Below, in pieces: positions 54,239 to 64,000 of a stretch of 64,000 bases of DNA (position 1 is the stretch's first letter; each line of letters opens with the position of its first letter). Origin of the DNA: Datura wrightii (Eukaryota > Streptophyta > Magnoliopsida > Solanales > Solanaceae); the NCBI GenBank assembly GCA_035772735.1, contig JASDFA010000018.1:136963501-137027500 (forward strand), given 5' to 3'. The notes beneath the pieces were generated by a model. It ran no database searches. It had not been told where the DNA came from and worked only from the letters and a program-made list of their open reading frames with translations. Both the position numbers and the translations under genes were made by a program.

Positions 54239-56039
54239 TCAGGGAGTTTCACCACCCACTTTTGTGCTATGCTGAATTTTATGAACACTGGGGATAGTGT
54301 TCGATTTAAGTGTGGGGTGGGAGTAGTTAGGTGTTGGTTGTTGTTGTTATTATTGTCTACATTCTGTTGTTGTGCTTTGATAAACTTGTGACCCTGTGAT
54401 TTTTGTGTGTATGTCTGTATTGTAATTAATGTGAAGCTGTTGTGTGCTGTTGAATGTTGTTAGCTGGTTTTGTAAATATCTTAGTTTTATCGAAATTATT
54501 GATATTTTTTAAAAAAATTTGTGAAATTTTATTTTTGGGTTTCTCGGCGTTTGTTTTCGGTTCTTTTACCGAGAATAGTCCCGTTGAACCGAAGTCGTAA
54601 TTAGTGATCGTTCCCTATGATGGATGGATGACGACTGTCTTAAGGGAAATGTAGTCATTAGGAGTAGATTTCTTTTGTTCATTTATTTTTAGTTTTTTTT
54701 CTTTTGTTGGTTCGCATCCCAAAACTTGTCATTACTTTATGGTTGCAAAATTCTGGTTGCGTGTTGTACATGATTTTTGAAATGCAAGGTGATTCGTATG
54801 AAAGCATGCAACTTTGTAGATATGTTGAGATACCTAGGCCATAGAGCTCGACTCAGTGTTATTGAGGCTTAATGTTTGAATTCTTGTAATTAGCTGATTG
54901 AAGAGTCTGTGAATATGTCTTGAGTTGAGCATGTGAAATGAGTGTATAGTGAGGCTTCATTTATTCCATGCTATTGTGAAGTGTCTAGAACTTGCCTAGT
55001 GTGTGTACGAAACGAAATGAAGGATGTGTATTGTAGGAAAGGATGTAGGCATTTCTTTGCTTTAACCGAAAGTTTCTTTTTTTTCATTATCGTACCCACC
55101 TTGAATGTACATCCTAGTTAGCCCATTGAGCCTTTAGCATATTATTTTTCTTTTGTAAAAAAGGTGTAAACCGAGCTTAACCCCTACTTTTCATTATCTG
55201 TGAATTTGATCCAAAACTCTTAAGCGCTCAAGAAAAGAAAATAATTTTCCCACAGTGTCAAGGAGTGAGAATGGTAAAAAGAAAAGAAAAAGCAGAGTGA
55301 TGAAAGGAAAGAAAAGGTCGAAGGTGCACTCATTATAAAGTAAATATAATGAAGATGTATAAATAATCTTTGTTATTGAGTCAAGTGTGCTTAAAGATAT
55401 GGGGTCAAAAATAAAGACAGACTTCAAGAATGGGAGGATGAAGGAAGAAACAATGCCAATAAGGTTGATGCGATGTATTGAAAAAGCGCTTAAGGATGCT
55501 AGTTGTTATTATTGGTTAGCCAAGTATTTACTAGTTCCGTAGCTTACATTACAACCCGTTAAGTCCTACGTTATCTTACCTCACACGTCCTTATATTAGT
55601 GGAGTAATACACTAAAGGCAAGCCTATGGTTCATGACATGATGCATGTGAATTCTTTTGGGAGAGAGAGTGAAATTGTGTTTATATGCCCCTGCATGTAA
55701 TGTCTTTGAGTTCATGTCATTAAAAAGGGGGAAAAATTCTCTTGTGTTGTAAGGGCACATGCTTGACAAGAGATTAAATTTCGTGTCGGATATCTTGATC
55801 AGTTGATTTGCATGAGTTTGCCGATATCGAGAATCGATTCTTGAGTCTAGGAGGTCTTAATGTGTTGAAGGTCATTGTATTGATAAGACTATGCATGTTT
55901 TCTTGATGATTTGCTATATTAAATAATCGGTATAACGGTAGCTTGAATTGTCTAGCCAAAGTAGCCAAGATGGGGTGTCAATTGCATGAGGTGTAAGATT
56001 GTTGTTCAGATACGAACAAGGATTTAAGTGTGGGGTAAG
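54239..56039 (+). other. Conserved 3' noncoding stretch and PPT of B
   Basis: No gene is supported across this 1.8 kb. It matches D (10701-12502) and C. It contains the PPT-like motif AAGTGTGGGGT at 54308-54318, a TTAAGCGCTCAAG palindrome remnant near 55220, AAGCGCTTAAGG near 55487, and the PPT itself, AAGTGTGGGGT at 56026-56036, directly before the LTR. Confidence 0.7.
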
Positions 56040-57452
56040 TGATCTTGGGCAAATTTATACATCCAAGTGATACTCAAATGTGTCATTTTGCCTTGTTTAT
56101 CTATCGATGTTTATACATTATCATGTGAAATGTAATAAAATGTGAATTTATACTAACCAACATGATTAGCGTGATTTTGTAGGAAAAATATAATTGTACG
56201 AAGCTAAGATGCATGGTGGGAGAAATCGGAATTGAACTCGGAAGCGAGAAAGGGAAAAAGCACAAGGAGAGCACGAATTAAAGGGGCTCCGCGATGGAAC
56301 CGTGTCACGCCGCCATCGCGGATGCGTTCTGCCTGGATATAGAATATTTGCCAAATTACAGTAAAGGTGCGCGTTGGGGCCATGGCAGGTTGGCCTAGCC
56401 CCGCGTTGCATGTCGTGCCATGTTGGGCCTTAATAGTTGGACGTCCGTATTCCAGTAAGGGTCCGCGTTGGTGGCGTGTCTTGGAGGCAGTGCTCCACGA
56501 TGCACTCCGTGACACGTTGCTTGTTATTCCGGGAAAAATTCCCACTAGTATAAATAGAACACTTTGGTTCATTTTTAATTATTCTAACTTGCTGGAGCAA
56601 GAACGTGGGTTACAGGAAGTTGAGGGGACGAAAATCTCAGGGTTTTTCTCTATCTCCTTCTTCTTTATTTCAATTGCTTGTATTATTAACACTCATTTAA
56701 CGATGTTTAATCCACAAATGAGTGGCTAAATTCCCTTCTTGCTGAGGTTAAGAACAATTGTATTGAAATGTAATTATTGATCAATTGGTTTTTCATCTTT
56801 TCTTCCATGGTTATTCTATTTATTCTTGTTCTTACTGCATTATTGTGCGGCCAACGTTAATGTATATCTAAAAAGTCCAGTTTCACTCGAGAGAGCAAGA
56901 AATTGGAAAGTTGTGAATTGATAGGATATGATCTTTTCTTAGTTTGGGAAAATTGAGAATTTATTTACCTTCAGGATAGAGATATACCTGAAAGTCGTAT
57001 TAGTTAATTAAAGAATCGGTTTTGTATGGCTAGAACATGAATTTCTTTTTATCACAGAAATGTAGGTGGAAGGTTCATGATTCTTAAGTTGGGTTAAATA
57101 CGATAGTTTTAATCCATAGGCAATAATTCATCACTAGCAACTAAAGGAAAGATTAATCAAATTATATCGATAATTTATTTCTCTACATGTTCATTTTAGC
57201 CTCAGCATGCTCATACTTATAGTTCAGACTCAAATTATATATTCGTTTTAGACTTAGTATAAAATTAGGAAACTAAATATCAAATTTCTCTTCACACTGT
57301 TGTCTGCATTTTAGAGTTAAAGTTAATTGACACTTGAGTAGATTGTTACTTTAGTCCAGTCTCTGTGGGATCGATACTTGGCTTATTTGAGCCACTTTAC
57401 TACTTGTTCGACCACGTCCACTTGCGTGTAGTTATACCCAACAGACCAAACA
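56040..57452 (+). repeat. 3' LTR of element B
   Basis: It starts TGATCTTGGGC and ends CCAAACA, followed by acccgacgcg of element C. It carries the module (56475-56486 and 56505-56516) and TATAAATA at 56549-56556. Confidence 0.93.
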
Positions 57453-57899
57453 ACCCGACGCGAAAAGACCCTCCACGTGTCACGGAGGGTAACGCGGAGC
57501 ACCCCCTCCGTGACACGGAGCCATCGCGCCCCTGTTCTGGAATTTTTTTAAAAATCCAGAATAGGCTGCAACGTGTCACGGAGGGTAACGCGGAACACCT
57601 CCTTCGTGACACGGAGCCATCGCGTAGGCTCACTGTTATGCCAAATATTATTTTCTCACCTCGATTTTTTTCCTTTGCTCTTTTTTTGCCTTTTTGCCCT
57701 CCGTTCCACCTGAAAATCATTTCACAACAAGAAATTGGTTAGAATTTGTAGGTTTCAACGCAACAATAATTTTTTTTATATTATTTTTTATTTTTCTCTC
57801 TTTTTTTTTCAAATATTTCTACTCATCTATTACAACAATTTCACAGGTTGCCTCCCGTGTAGCGCCTAGTTTACCGTCACGGCTCGATGTCATTTATGC
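57453..57899 (-). promoter_or_regulatory. Region after pol of C with tandem hairpin modules
   Basis: Two modules lie 96 bp apart: CGTGTCACGGAG 57476-57487 with CTCCGTGACACG 57506-57517 (perfect), and CGTGTCACGGAG 57572-57583 with CTTCGTGACACG 57602-57613 (one change). Both spacers are 18 nt. In C they would lie upstream of the internal leader at 47762, but element B now separates them. An A/T-rich stretch (57770-57830) follows toward pol. Confidence 0.7.
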
Positions 57900-59300
57900 T
57901 CAATCATCCTCTAGAGTGATGGACATCTTCTCTCGAATAACGTCCTCACCCCAGTAATGCTTACAACGCTGCCCATTAACCAAGAACGTGGCACTTTGAT
58001 CTTCTTGCCACAACTCCACTGCCCCATGCGGGTTCATTCTCACTACCTTAAACGGCCCTAACCATTTGGACCGCAATTTTCCTGGAAACAGTCTCAACCT
58101 TGAATTGAAAAGAAACACTTTCTGCCCCGGCTCGAATATCTAATGCACCATATGCTTATCGTGCCACCTCTGTATTTTCTCTTTGTAGCACTTGGCACTT
58201 TCATAAGCATGCCAACATAACTCATCAAGTTCGCTGAGTTGCATCAACCTCTTCTTACCCGCTAGCCCTAGATCCATGTTCAATTTCCTCACAACCCAGA
58301 AAGCTCAGTGTTCTAGCTCCACTGGCAGATGACACGCCTTTCTACAGACCAATCTGTACGGAGAAGTCCCAATTGGTGTCTTGTAAGTAGTTCTATAAGC
58401 CCACAATGCATCTTCGAGTTTGCTTGACCAATCACTACGTTGTGCATTCACTGTTTTCTGGAGAATCTACTTCACTTCTCTATTTGACACCTCCACTTGC
58501 CCACTAGTTTGGGGATGATATGTTGTTGCCACCTTGTCGCACCCCATACTTAGCTAGCAAGTTTTTGAAACATGCATTTATAAAATGAGCCCCTCCATCA
58601 CTGATAATGGCTCGGGGTGTCCCGAACTTTGTGAAAATGTGCTTTTTCACAAATTTCTTTACCACCTTGTTGTCATTCCTGGGGCAAGCTGTTGCTTCAA
58701 CCCACTTTGATACATAATCAACGGCCACTAAGATGTAACAATTACCAAATGACGGTGGGAACGGGCCCATGAAATCAATACCCCATACATCAAAGATCTC
58801 TACTTCTAATATACACTGCAGCGGCATCTCTTGCCTCCTACCAATTGTGCCTGTCCTTTGACATTTATCACACATTTTGACGTATGCCATAGAGTCTCTG
58901 AATAGTTTAGGCCAAAAGAAACCTGACTGTAGCACCTTGTGCGTTGTCTGCTCGCCTCCGTGGTGCCCTCCATACAATGAAGAGTGACAACTCCTCAAAA
59001 CATCTGCAATCTGGCTCTCCAGGATGCATCTTCTCATAACCTGATCCGGTCCCTGCTTAAACAAGTACGGCTCATCCCAAATAAAATACCGGCAATCATG
59101 CCTCAACTTTTTTCTCTGCTGAGACGTAGCCTCTGGTGGATAGACTCCACTCACTAGCAAATTTACAATGTCTGCATACCAAGGGATTTTAGCTTCCCTT
59201 ATTGCCAAGAGCTGCTCATCCGGGAACTCCTCTTTGATGCTGTCACCTTCATTCACATGAGACTGACTTTCCAATCGGGATAGGTGATCTGCCACTTGAT
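57900..59300 (-). pseudogene. Integrase of element C
   Basis: The minus strand reads the zinc module (59295-58850: CHSSLYGGHHGGEQTTHKVL, CDKCQRTG). The catalytic core follows, with the first Asp in IDFMGPFPPS and the second in IISDGGAHFIN. A frameshift near 58520 follows, then the Glu region (GQVEVSNREVK, about 58500-58460) in another frame. The C-terminal part (58118-57900) reads LRLFPGKLRSKWLGPFKVVR and ends CKHYWGED...LEDD at the natural stop. The length and blocks fit Athila integrase. There is no chromodomain, as expected for this lineage. Confidence 0.87.
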
Positions 59301-60962
59301 CTCGCTCCCCTTTCTGTCCTTAATCTCTAGGTCAAAATCTTGCAACAACAAGATCCATCTGATCAGTCTGGGCTTTGCATCCTTCTTGTTAAATAGATAC
59401 CGAATCGCTGCATGATCGGTATACACCACTACTTTAGAACCTACCAAATAGGACCTGAATTTGTCAAACGCAAATACCAATGCTAGCATCTCCATTTTTG
59501 TGACTGTATAATTAACTTGGGCAGCGTCCAGTGTTTTGCTTGCATAATGAATAGAATGAAAAATTCTATTCCTCCGCTGCCCTAATAAAACTACCACAGC
59601 CACATTTCTTGCATCACACATCAGTTCAAACGGTTGTTCTCAATCCAGAGAAATAAGGATAGGTGCTTCTATCAATTTCTGCTTCAACTCCTCGAATGCT
59701 TTGACACAATCTTCATCAAACTCGAACTTCACCTCTTTCTCTAGCAACCTGCATATCGGTCTAGAAATTTGAGAGAAGTTCTTAATGAACCGTCTGTAGA
59801 ACCCTGCATGCCCAAGAAAACTGCGAACACCCTTCACTGACACAGGTAGTGGTAGCTTTTCAATAACTTTGATCTTAGCACGATCGAGCTCCAACACCAT
59901 GCAAGACACTTTATGGCCAAGGACGATACCCTCCTTGACTAAGAAATAACATTTCTCCCAGTTGAGTACAAGGTTGGATTCTTCACAGCGAGCTAGCACC
60001 CTGTCAAGATGCTGCAAACAAGTAGCAAATGAATTACCGAAAACATAAAAACCATCCATAAATACCTCAATGAAATCTTCCACCATGTCATGAAAGATCT
60101 CTATCATGCATCTCTGGAATGTGGCGGGTACATTGCATAAACCAAATGGCATCTGCCTAAAAGCATATGTCCCATAAGGACATGTGAAAGTAGTCTTCTC
60201 CTGGTCCTCCGGTGCTATGGCTATTTGGTTATAGCCAAAGTACCCATCAAGGAAACAATAATACTCTTGTCCAGCCAATCTGTCCAATATCTAATCAATG
60301 AACGGGATAGGATAGTGATCTTTCCTTGTGACTTCATTGAGCTTTGTGTAGTCCATGCAAATCCGCCAGCCTATGATGGTGCGTGTAGGGATCAGCTCAT
60401 TTTTCTCATTGGTGACCACGATCATCCCTCCTTTCTTTAGGACACACTGAACGGGGCTGACCCATTTGCTATCCGAAATAGGATAGACCACACCTGCATC
60501 AAGCCACTTAATTACTTCTTTACTAACCACATCCTTCATCATTGGATTCAACCTCCGTTGAGGCTGTACAGTTGGCTTTGCCCCTATCTCCATGAAAATT
60601 CTGTGTGTGCAAAAAGCTGGATTGATACCCCGAATATCTGACATTTGCCAGCCCATCACTTTCTTCCTTCTTTTGAGAACCACCAATGCTTCCATTACCT
60701 GTGCCTCTGTCAATTCTGCGGAGATGATGACTGGAAAAGTGTCATCTTCCCCTAAAAAGATATATTTTAAATGGAGAGGCAATGTTTTCAACTCCAGTTT
60801 TGGTGCTTCCTCAATAGATGGTTTCGGCAATGGTTCCAGGGACCTCATTAAAGGCTGAAAGTCATGCTTCCTGAGATGCCATTTTGGTTCATTCAACATT
60901 TGCACCATTTCATAAGTATCTCTATCTCTGAAATGATCGAAGCTCATCAACGCTCTTTCCAA
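59253..60962 (-). pseudogene. Reverse transcriptase-RNase H of element C
   Basis: RT blocks on the minus strand: SKWVSPVQCVLKKGG and CMDYTKLNEVTRKDHYPIPF (60962-60291), a stop near 60290, then FLDGYFGYNQIAIAPEDQEK, MPFGLCNVPATFQRCM and the catalytic block (60287-59640). The catalytic Asp pair, normally FMDDF, is FMDGF here (near 60055), so RT is inactive. The thumb (RSFLGHAGFYRRFIKNFS) is intact. RNase H follows from 59621 after a stop (CDARNVAVVVLLGQR, YASKTLDAAQ, YTDHAAIRYL). An Athila assignment fits these blocks. Confidence 0.9.
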
Positions 60963-60998
60963 TGGATCTCGAGAATCAACAATCTGAAGAATTTCTGC

Positions 60999-61823
60999 TT
61001 AGTCTAGCACATTGATTGTTGAAAGCTCCTCATATATGGCCGGAAGCTTCATGGCCTTATGTACATCCAATACCTCCACTTTTTCATGCGCTAGCATGGT
61101 TTGCTGCACTACAGCTACATCAATCAAAGCTCTCCCAGTTGCCAAGAAATGACGTCCCAAAATAAATGGGACTTCTCCTTCCGGCTCAAAATTTAAGACA
61201 ATGAAATCTACCGAGAAGATAAGGGAGCCCACTTGCACCAGCACATTCTCCACAATGCCATCTGGTCTGGCCAAAGAGCGGTCCACTAACTGCAAGATCA
61301 CTGTAGTTGGTCTAGGACTGCCAAGCCCCAACTTCTTTAACACCGATGTCATCATCAAGTTAATGCTCGCTCCCAAATCACATAATCCACGAGCTCGGAT
61401 ACTTTGCCCAATTGTTATCTAAAGTATAACGCTCCCAGGGTCCTTGAGCTTTGTTGGCAACCTGTTCTGTATTCGGGAAGTGCACTCCTCAGTAAGTGCC
61501 ACCATAGCATACTCCGTCAATCTGCTTTTGTTAGCTACGATGTCCTTGATATACTTTGCATATTTTGGCACTCCCTACAAAACATCAACCAAAGGTAAAT
61601 TAATGTCTACCTGTTTAAGCACCTCCATGAACGTTTTGAAACAAGCTTCCTCCTTGTGTTTCTTTAATCTTTGAGGGAACGGGGGTGGTGGTCTTTCTGC
61701 TTCAGCTGCCTTCTCCTTCCCCCTCTCATCATCATGTTCCCTATCTTTCTCCACTGCTCCTGACTGCTGAGGTGGTCTTTCTGGTTCCACCTCCTTGAGT
61801 TGTAAACCACTCCTTGTGATCAC
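60999..61823 (-). pseudogene. Protease and preceding linker of element C
   Basis: The minus strand reads the charged linker (EVEPERPPQQSG, FPQRLKKHKEEACFKTFMEV), a stop near 61575, and TEECTS...RLPTKLKDPGS with another stop near 61420. The protease then has DLGASINLM at its active-site position (about 61390-61360) and VPFILGRHFLATG. The frame ends at a stop near 61000, just before RT. It matches the B protease closely. Confidence 0.85.
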
Positions 61824-63276
61824 TGCATTAACCTACTTGGGATTAGAGTCATTGTCACTCGGTAGTCCTCCTCTTGGCCTGGTGTTTTGAGCTCCAGCTA
61901 GTTGTCCAAACTGGTACTCCAATGCCTTTGTAGCTAACTGGTTGTTTTTTATGTCTGCTGCCAATTTCACATAATCAGCCTACATTTGAGCTTGGTTAGC
62001 TAACATTGTTTTAAACATTTCCTCAATGCTGGTGGGTGGTGAAGGAGGTGAATTGTTTCCTCTGTATTGAGATTGATAATTCTGTTGCCCTCCTTGATTT
62101 CTCTGCACCCTGATTCAAACTCTGCCCTTGATGGCTGTTACTATCCCAAGAGAAATTCGGTTGATTCCTCCAATTCGAGATGTAGTTGTTGCCATTCTGT
62201 TGGTGATTATTTCTCTGTACATTCCCAACAAAGTTCACTGAATCTGGATTTGCACCACAACACTCAGTTGAGTGTTCATTGCTACCGCATACTTCATAGC
62301 AAATCTGCTTCACCATATTAACTGGGGCTTGAGGTTGATTCAAGCTCATATTGCTGAAGTGGGTGCTGAGTTGATTTGGCAATGTAGCTATCTGTGCAGC
62401 GATAGCTGTAAAACCATCCACTTCAAAGACTCCTGCCGCTTTCCTTGTTCCACCTCTAGAAGAGTCCGCATTCCACTTTCGATTTCCCTACGAAATACGA
62501 TTTAACAAAGTATACAGCTCCACATAAGTCTTTTCTAATGCTTGTCCCCCAACTGCTGAGTCTAGCAAAATTTTTGTGTCGGGTTCCAAACCCTCTATGA
62601 AAGTATGCACCAGCACATCATTGGACTGGTGATGGTGAGGACAATCCCTTAGCATTGATTTGAACCTTTCCCAAGATTGATACAGATTCTCCCCCTCTCT
62701 TTGTTTAAAACTTAGAATCTGACTTCTAAGTCTTGCTGTTTTCCCGGATGGTATGAATCTTATCAGAAATTTTCTTGCAAGATCATCCCACGTGGTGATA
62801 GAGTTAGGTGGTTCAGCTTTCAACCACCTCTTTGCTTCCCCCAATAATGAAAATGGGAATAATGTAAGACTTATGTAATCGGATGATACTCTAGTGGGGA
62901 TGTAAGTGTCACTTATCTCCAAAAGGTTTTGGAGATGTTGTTGTGGATCTTTGTGAGGGAGACCTGTGAATTGTCCGCTGGTCAGCAATTGCACCATGTT
63001 CTTTTTAAGCTCAAACCTCCCTCCTAGCTCAGGTCTGCGAATACTTCATGTAACATTATTAGCATGTGGGATTGCCACTTTGCGAACCGGCCTAGCTGCC
63101 ATTTCCTCGGCCACTAACACTGCCCTCACAAGTGGTGGATTCTGTTGTTGCTCCAGGATTGTCTGTCTGAACAACTGTAGCTTTCTCTCTAGAGCTTCCC
63201 TTCTTTGACGATAAAATTGTCTTTCCGGCTCTATGTATGAATCCACCAACTCCTTGTCTCTTTCCAGTGTTCAAAA
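61824..63276 (-). pseudogene. Gag of element C
   Basis: Segments on the minus strand are the N-terminus 63267-63046 (SYIEPERQFYRQRRE, EEMAARPVRKVAIPHANNVT), the capsid domain 62997-62488 (GEAKRWLKAEPPNSITTW, WERFKSMLRDCPHHHQ), and the Cys-containing linker 62421-62023 (CYEVCGSNEHSTECCG). Frameshifts or stops separate them. As in B there is no ATG at the conserved start: TGA ACA CTG G precedes it at 63273-63264. An acceptor-like TTTTGCAG lies just upstream (near 63289-63296). Confidence 0.83.
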
Positions 63277-63374
63277 GAATTCAATATCTGCAAAAGACAG
63301 GCTAAGATCAAGTTGTCAACACTTATATAGAAATTGTAAACTAACACTAAGAAAACAATTTTACCAATTGCCAG

Positions 63375-63392
63375 TCCCCGGCAACGGCGCCA
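63375..63392 (-). other. Primer-binding site of C (tRNA-Asp type)
   Basis: The minus strand reads TGGCGCCGTTGCCGGGGA, identical to the B site and 6 bp from the LTR end. Confidence 0.9.
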
Positions 63393-63398
63393 AAAACT

Positions 63399-64000
63399 TG
63401 TTCGGTGTTTCTGGTGACTACACACAAGTGCACGTGGTCGAACAAGTAGTAAAATGGCTTAAGTAAGCCCAGTATCGATCCCACAGGGACTGAACTACGG
63501 TAATAATTAACTTAAGTGTTAATGAACTATATCTTTAAGAATGCAGACAACCAATTAAATAATATTTTGAGGGTTTGAGTTACTAATTAATAAGAATCTA
63601 AGGCAAAATTATAAAGGGAGTCTGAACTATAGTAATGAGCATGCTGAGGTTAAAACGAACATGCAGGGAAGTAATTTATCGATACAAGTAAGTTAATCTT
63701 TCCTTCGGTTGGTATTCAAGAATTATTGCCTATGGATTGGAACTTTCATCTCCTATCCAACTTAAGAATCATGAACCTTCAATCTACATTTCTGTGATAA
63801 AAGAATTTCATGTTCTAGCCATACAAAACCGATTTCTTAATTGACTAATAAGACTTTCAAATATATTTCTATTCTGAATGTGAATCAATTCTCAATTTTC
63901 CCAAAAGAAGAAGAGATCATATCCTACCAATTCACAACTTTCCAATTTCTTTCCTTCTCAAAATCAAAAGTGGGTTTTTTAGATATACATTAAAATTGGC
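63399..64000 (-). repeat. 5' LTR of element C (partial)
   Basis: It matches 42399-43000 closely, base for base in most places, and continues past the window end. Only the R/U5 side of the LTR is visible; the promoter part is outside. Confidence 0.9.

Larger units (their letters stand above)
47763..57452 (+). mobile_element. Element B: Athila-like, both LTRs, gag-pro and accessory ORF, pol deleted
   Basis: A 9.7 kb element whose LTRs (1412 and 1413 bp) look nearly identical, so it is the youngest here. The order is LTR, tRNA-Asp PBS, gag, protease joined to the last codons of integrase, hairpin pair, leader with intron, accessory ORF, noncoding stretch, PPT, LTR. RT, RNase H and nearly all of integrase are absent. 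It is inserted into C. Only a short acc is repeated at the two junctions, so the target duplication is incomplete or an LTR edge has changed. Confidence 0.92.
42399..64000 (-). mobile_element. Element C: near full-length Athila-like element, split by B and running past the window end
   Basis: Two pieces on the minus strand form one element: 64000-57453 (5' LTR, PBS, gag, protease, RT, RNase H, integrase, hairpin pair) and 47762-42399 (leader and intron, accessory ORF, noncoding stretch, PPT, 3' LTR). B sits between them. The target around the break is continuous: the left flank ends gtgacc and the right flank begins acccgacg, matching the unbroken gtcgggtcacac region of B near 52150 when reversed. 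Every pol domain is damaged, including the RT active site. Confidence 0.88.

Overview
This is plant nuclear DNA made almost entirely of nested, decaying LTR retrotransposons of the Ty3/gypsy order. I find no host gene, rRNA, tRNA or CRISPR array. The evidence is tRNA-iMet-type and tRNA-Asp-type primer-binding sites, polypurine tracts, LTR pairs of 1.4-3.3 kb, Gag/PR/RT/RNase H/integrase fragments full of stops, and plant Athila-type and Del/Tekay-type (chromovirus) protein signatures. The family mix suggests a eudicot, probably Solanaceae. That is an inference from general resemblance, not a database result.

Layout (letters are mine). A (1-9015, +) is a Del/Tekay-like chromovirus whose 5' LTR is cut by the window start. 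It lies inside D (9016-13920, +), the 3' half of an Athila-like element with an accessory env-position ORF and 3' LTR. E (13925-15450, -) is the end of another chromovirus, cut by F. F (15451-21960, -) is a gypsy element with a 2.36 kb LTR. It is fused to G (21961-23310, -), a pol fragment of the same family. I (23313 to at least 42398, -) is an Athila/Tat-like element. It is split by a solo LTR (23383-25917) in its LTR, by H (27984-37128, +, a large-LTR chromovirus derivative with TSD ttatt), by a second solo LTR (39345-41730) in its accessory ORF, and by C. C (42399 to past the window end, -) is a near full-length Athila-like element, itself split by B (47763-57452, +), the youngest-looking copy.

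How the parts work together. In B, C and D the order is LTR, tRNA-Asp PBS, gag, protease, (pol), GC-rich hairpin pair, probable internal leader and intron, accessory ORF, 1.6-1.8 kb conserved noncoding stretch, PPT, LTR. B keeps both LTRs, gag-pro and the accessory ORF but lacks RT, RNase H and nearly all of integrase, so it would depend on enzymes supplied in trans.

The most unusual signal is a 42-bp promoter-associated palindrome: 12-nt arms CGTGTCACGGAG / CTCCGTGACACG with an 18-nt spacer. It occurs upstream of the TATA box in the LTRs of both the chromovirus A and the Athila-like B and D, with a decayed copy in C. It occurs again as a tandem pair upstream of the accessory ORF in B and C. 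A second signal is the PPT-like motif AAGTGTGGGGT, present three times per Athila-like element and bracketing the accessory ORF. All boundaries and comparisons were made by eye; no alignment was run.
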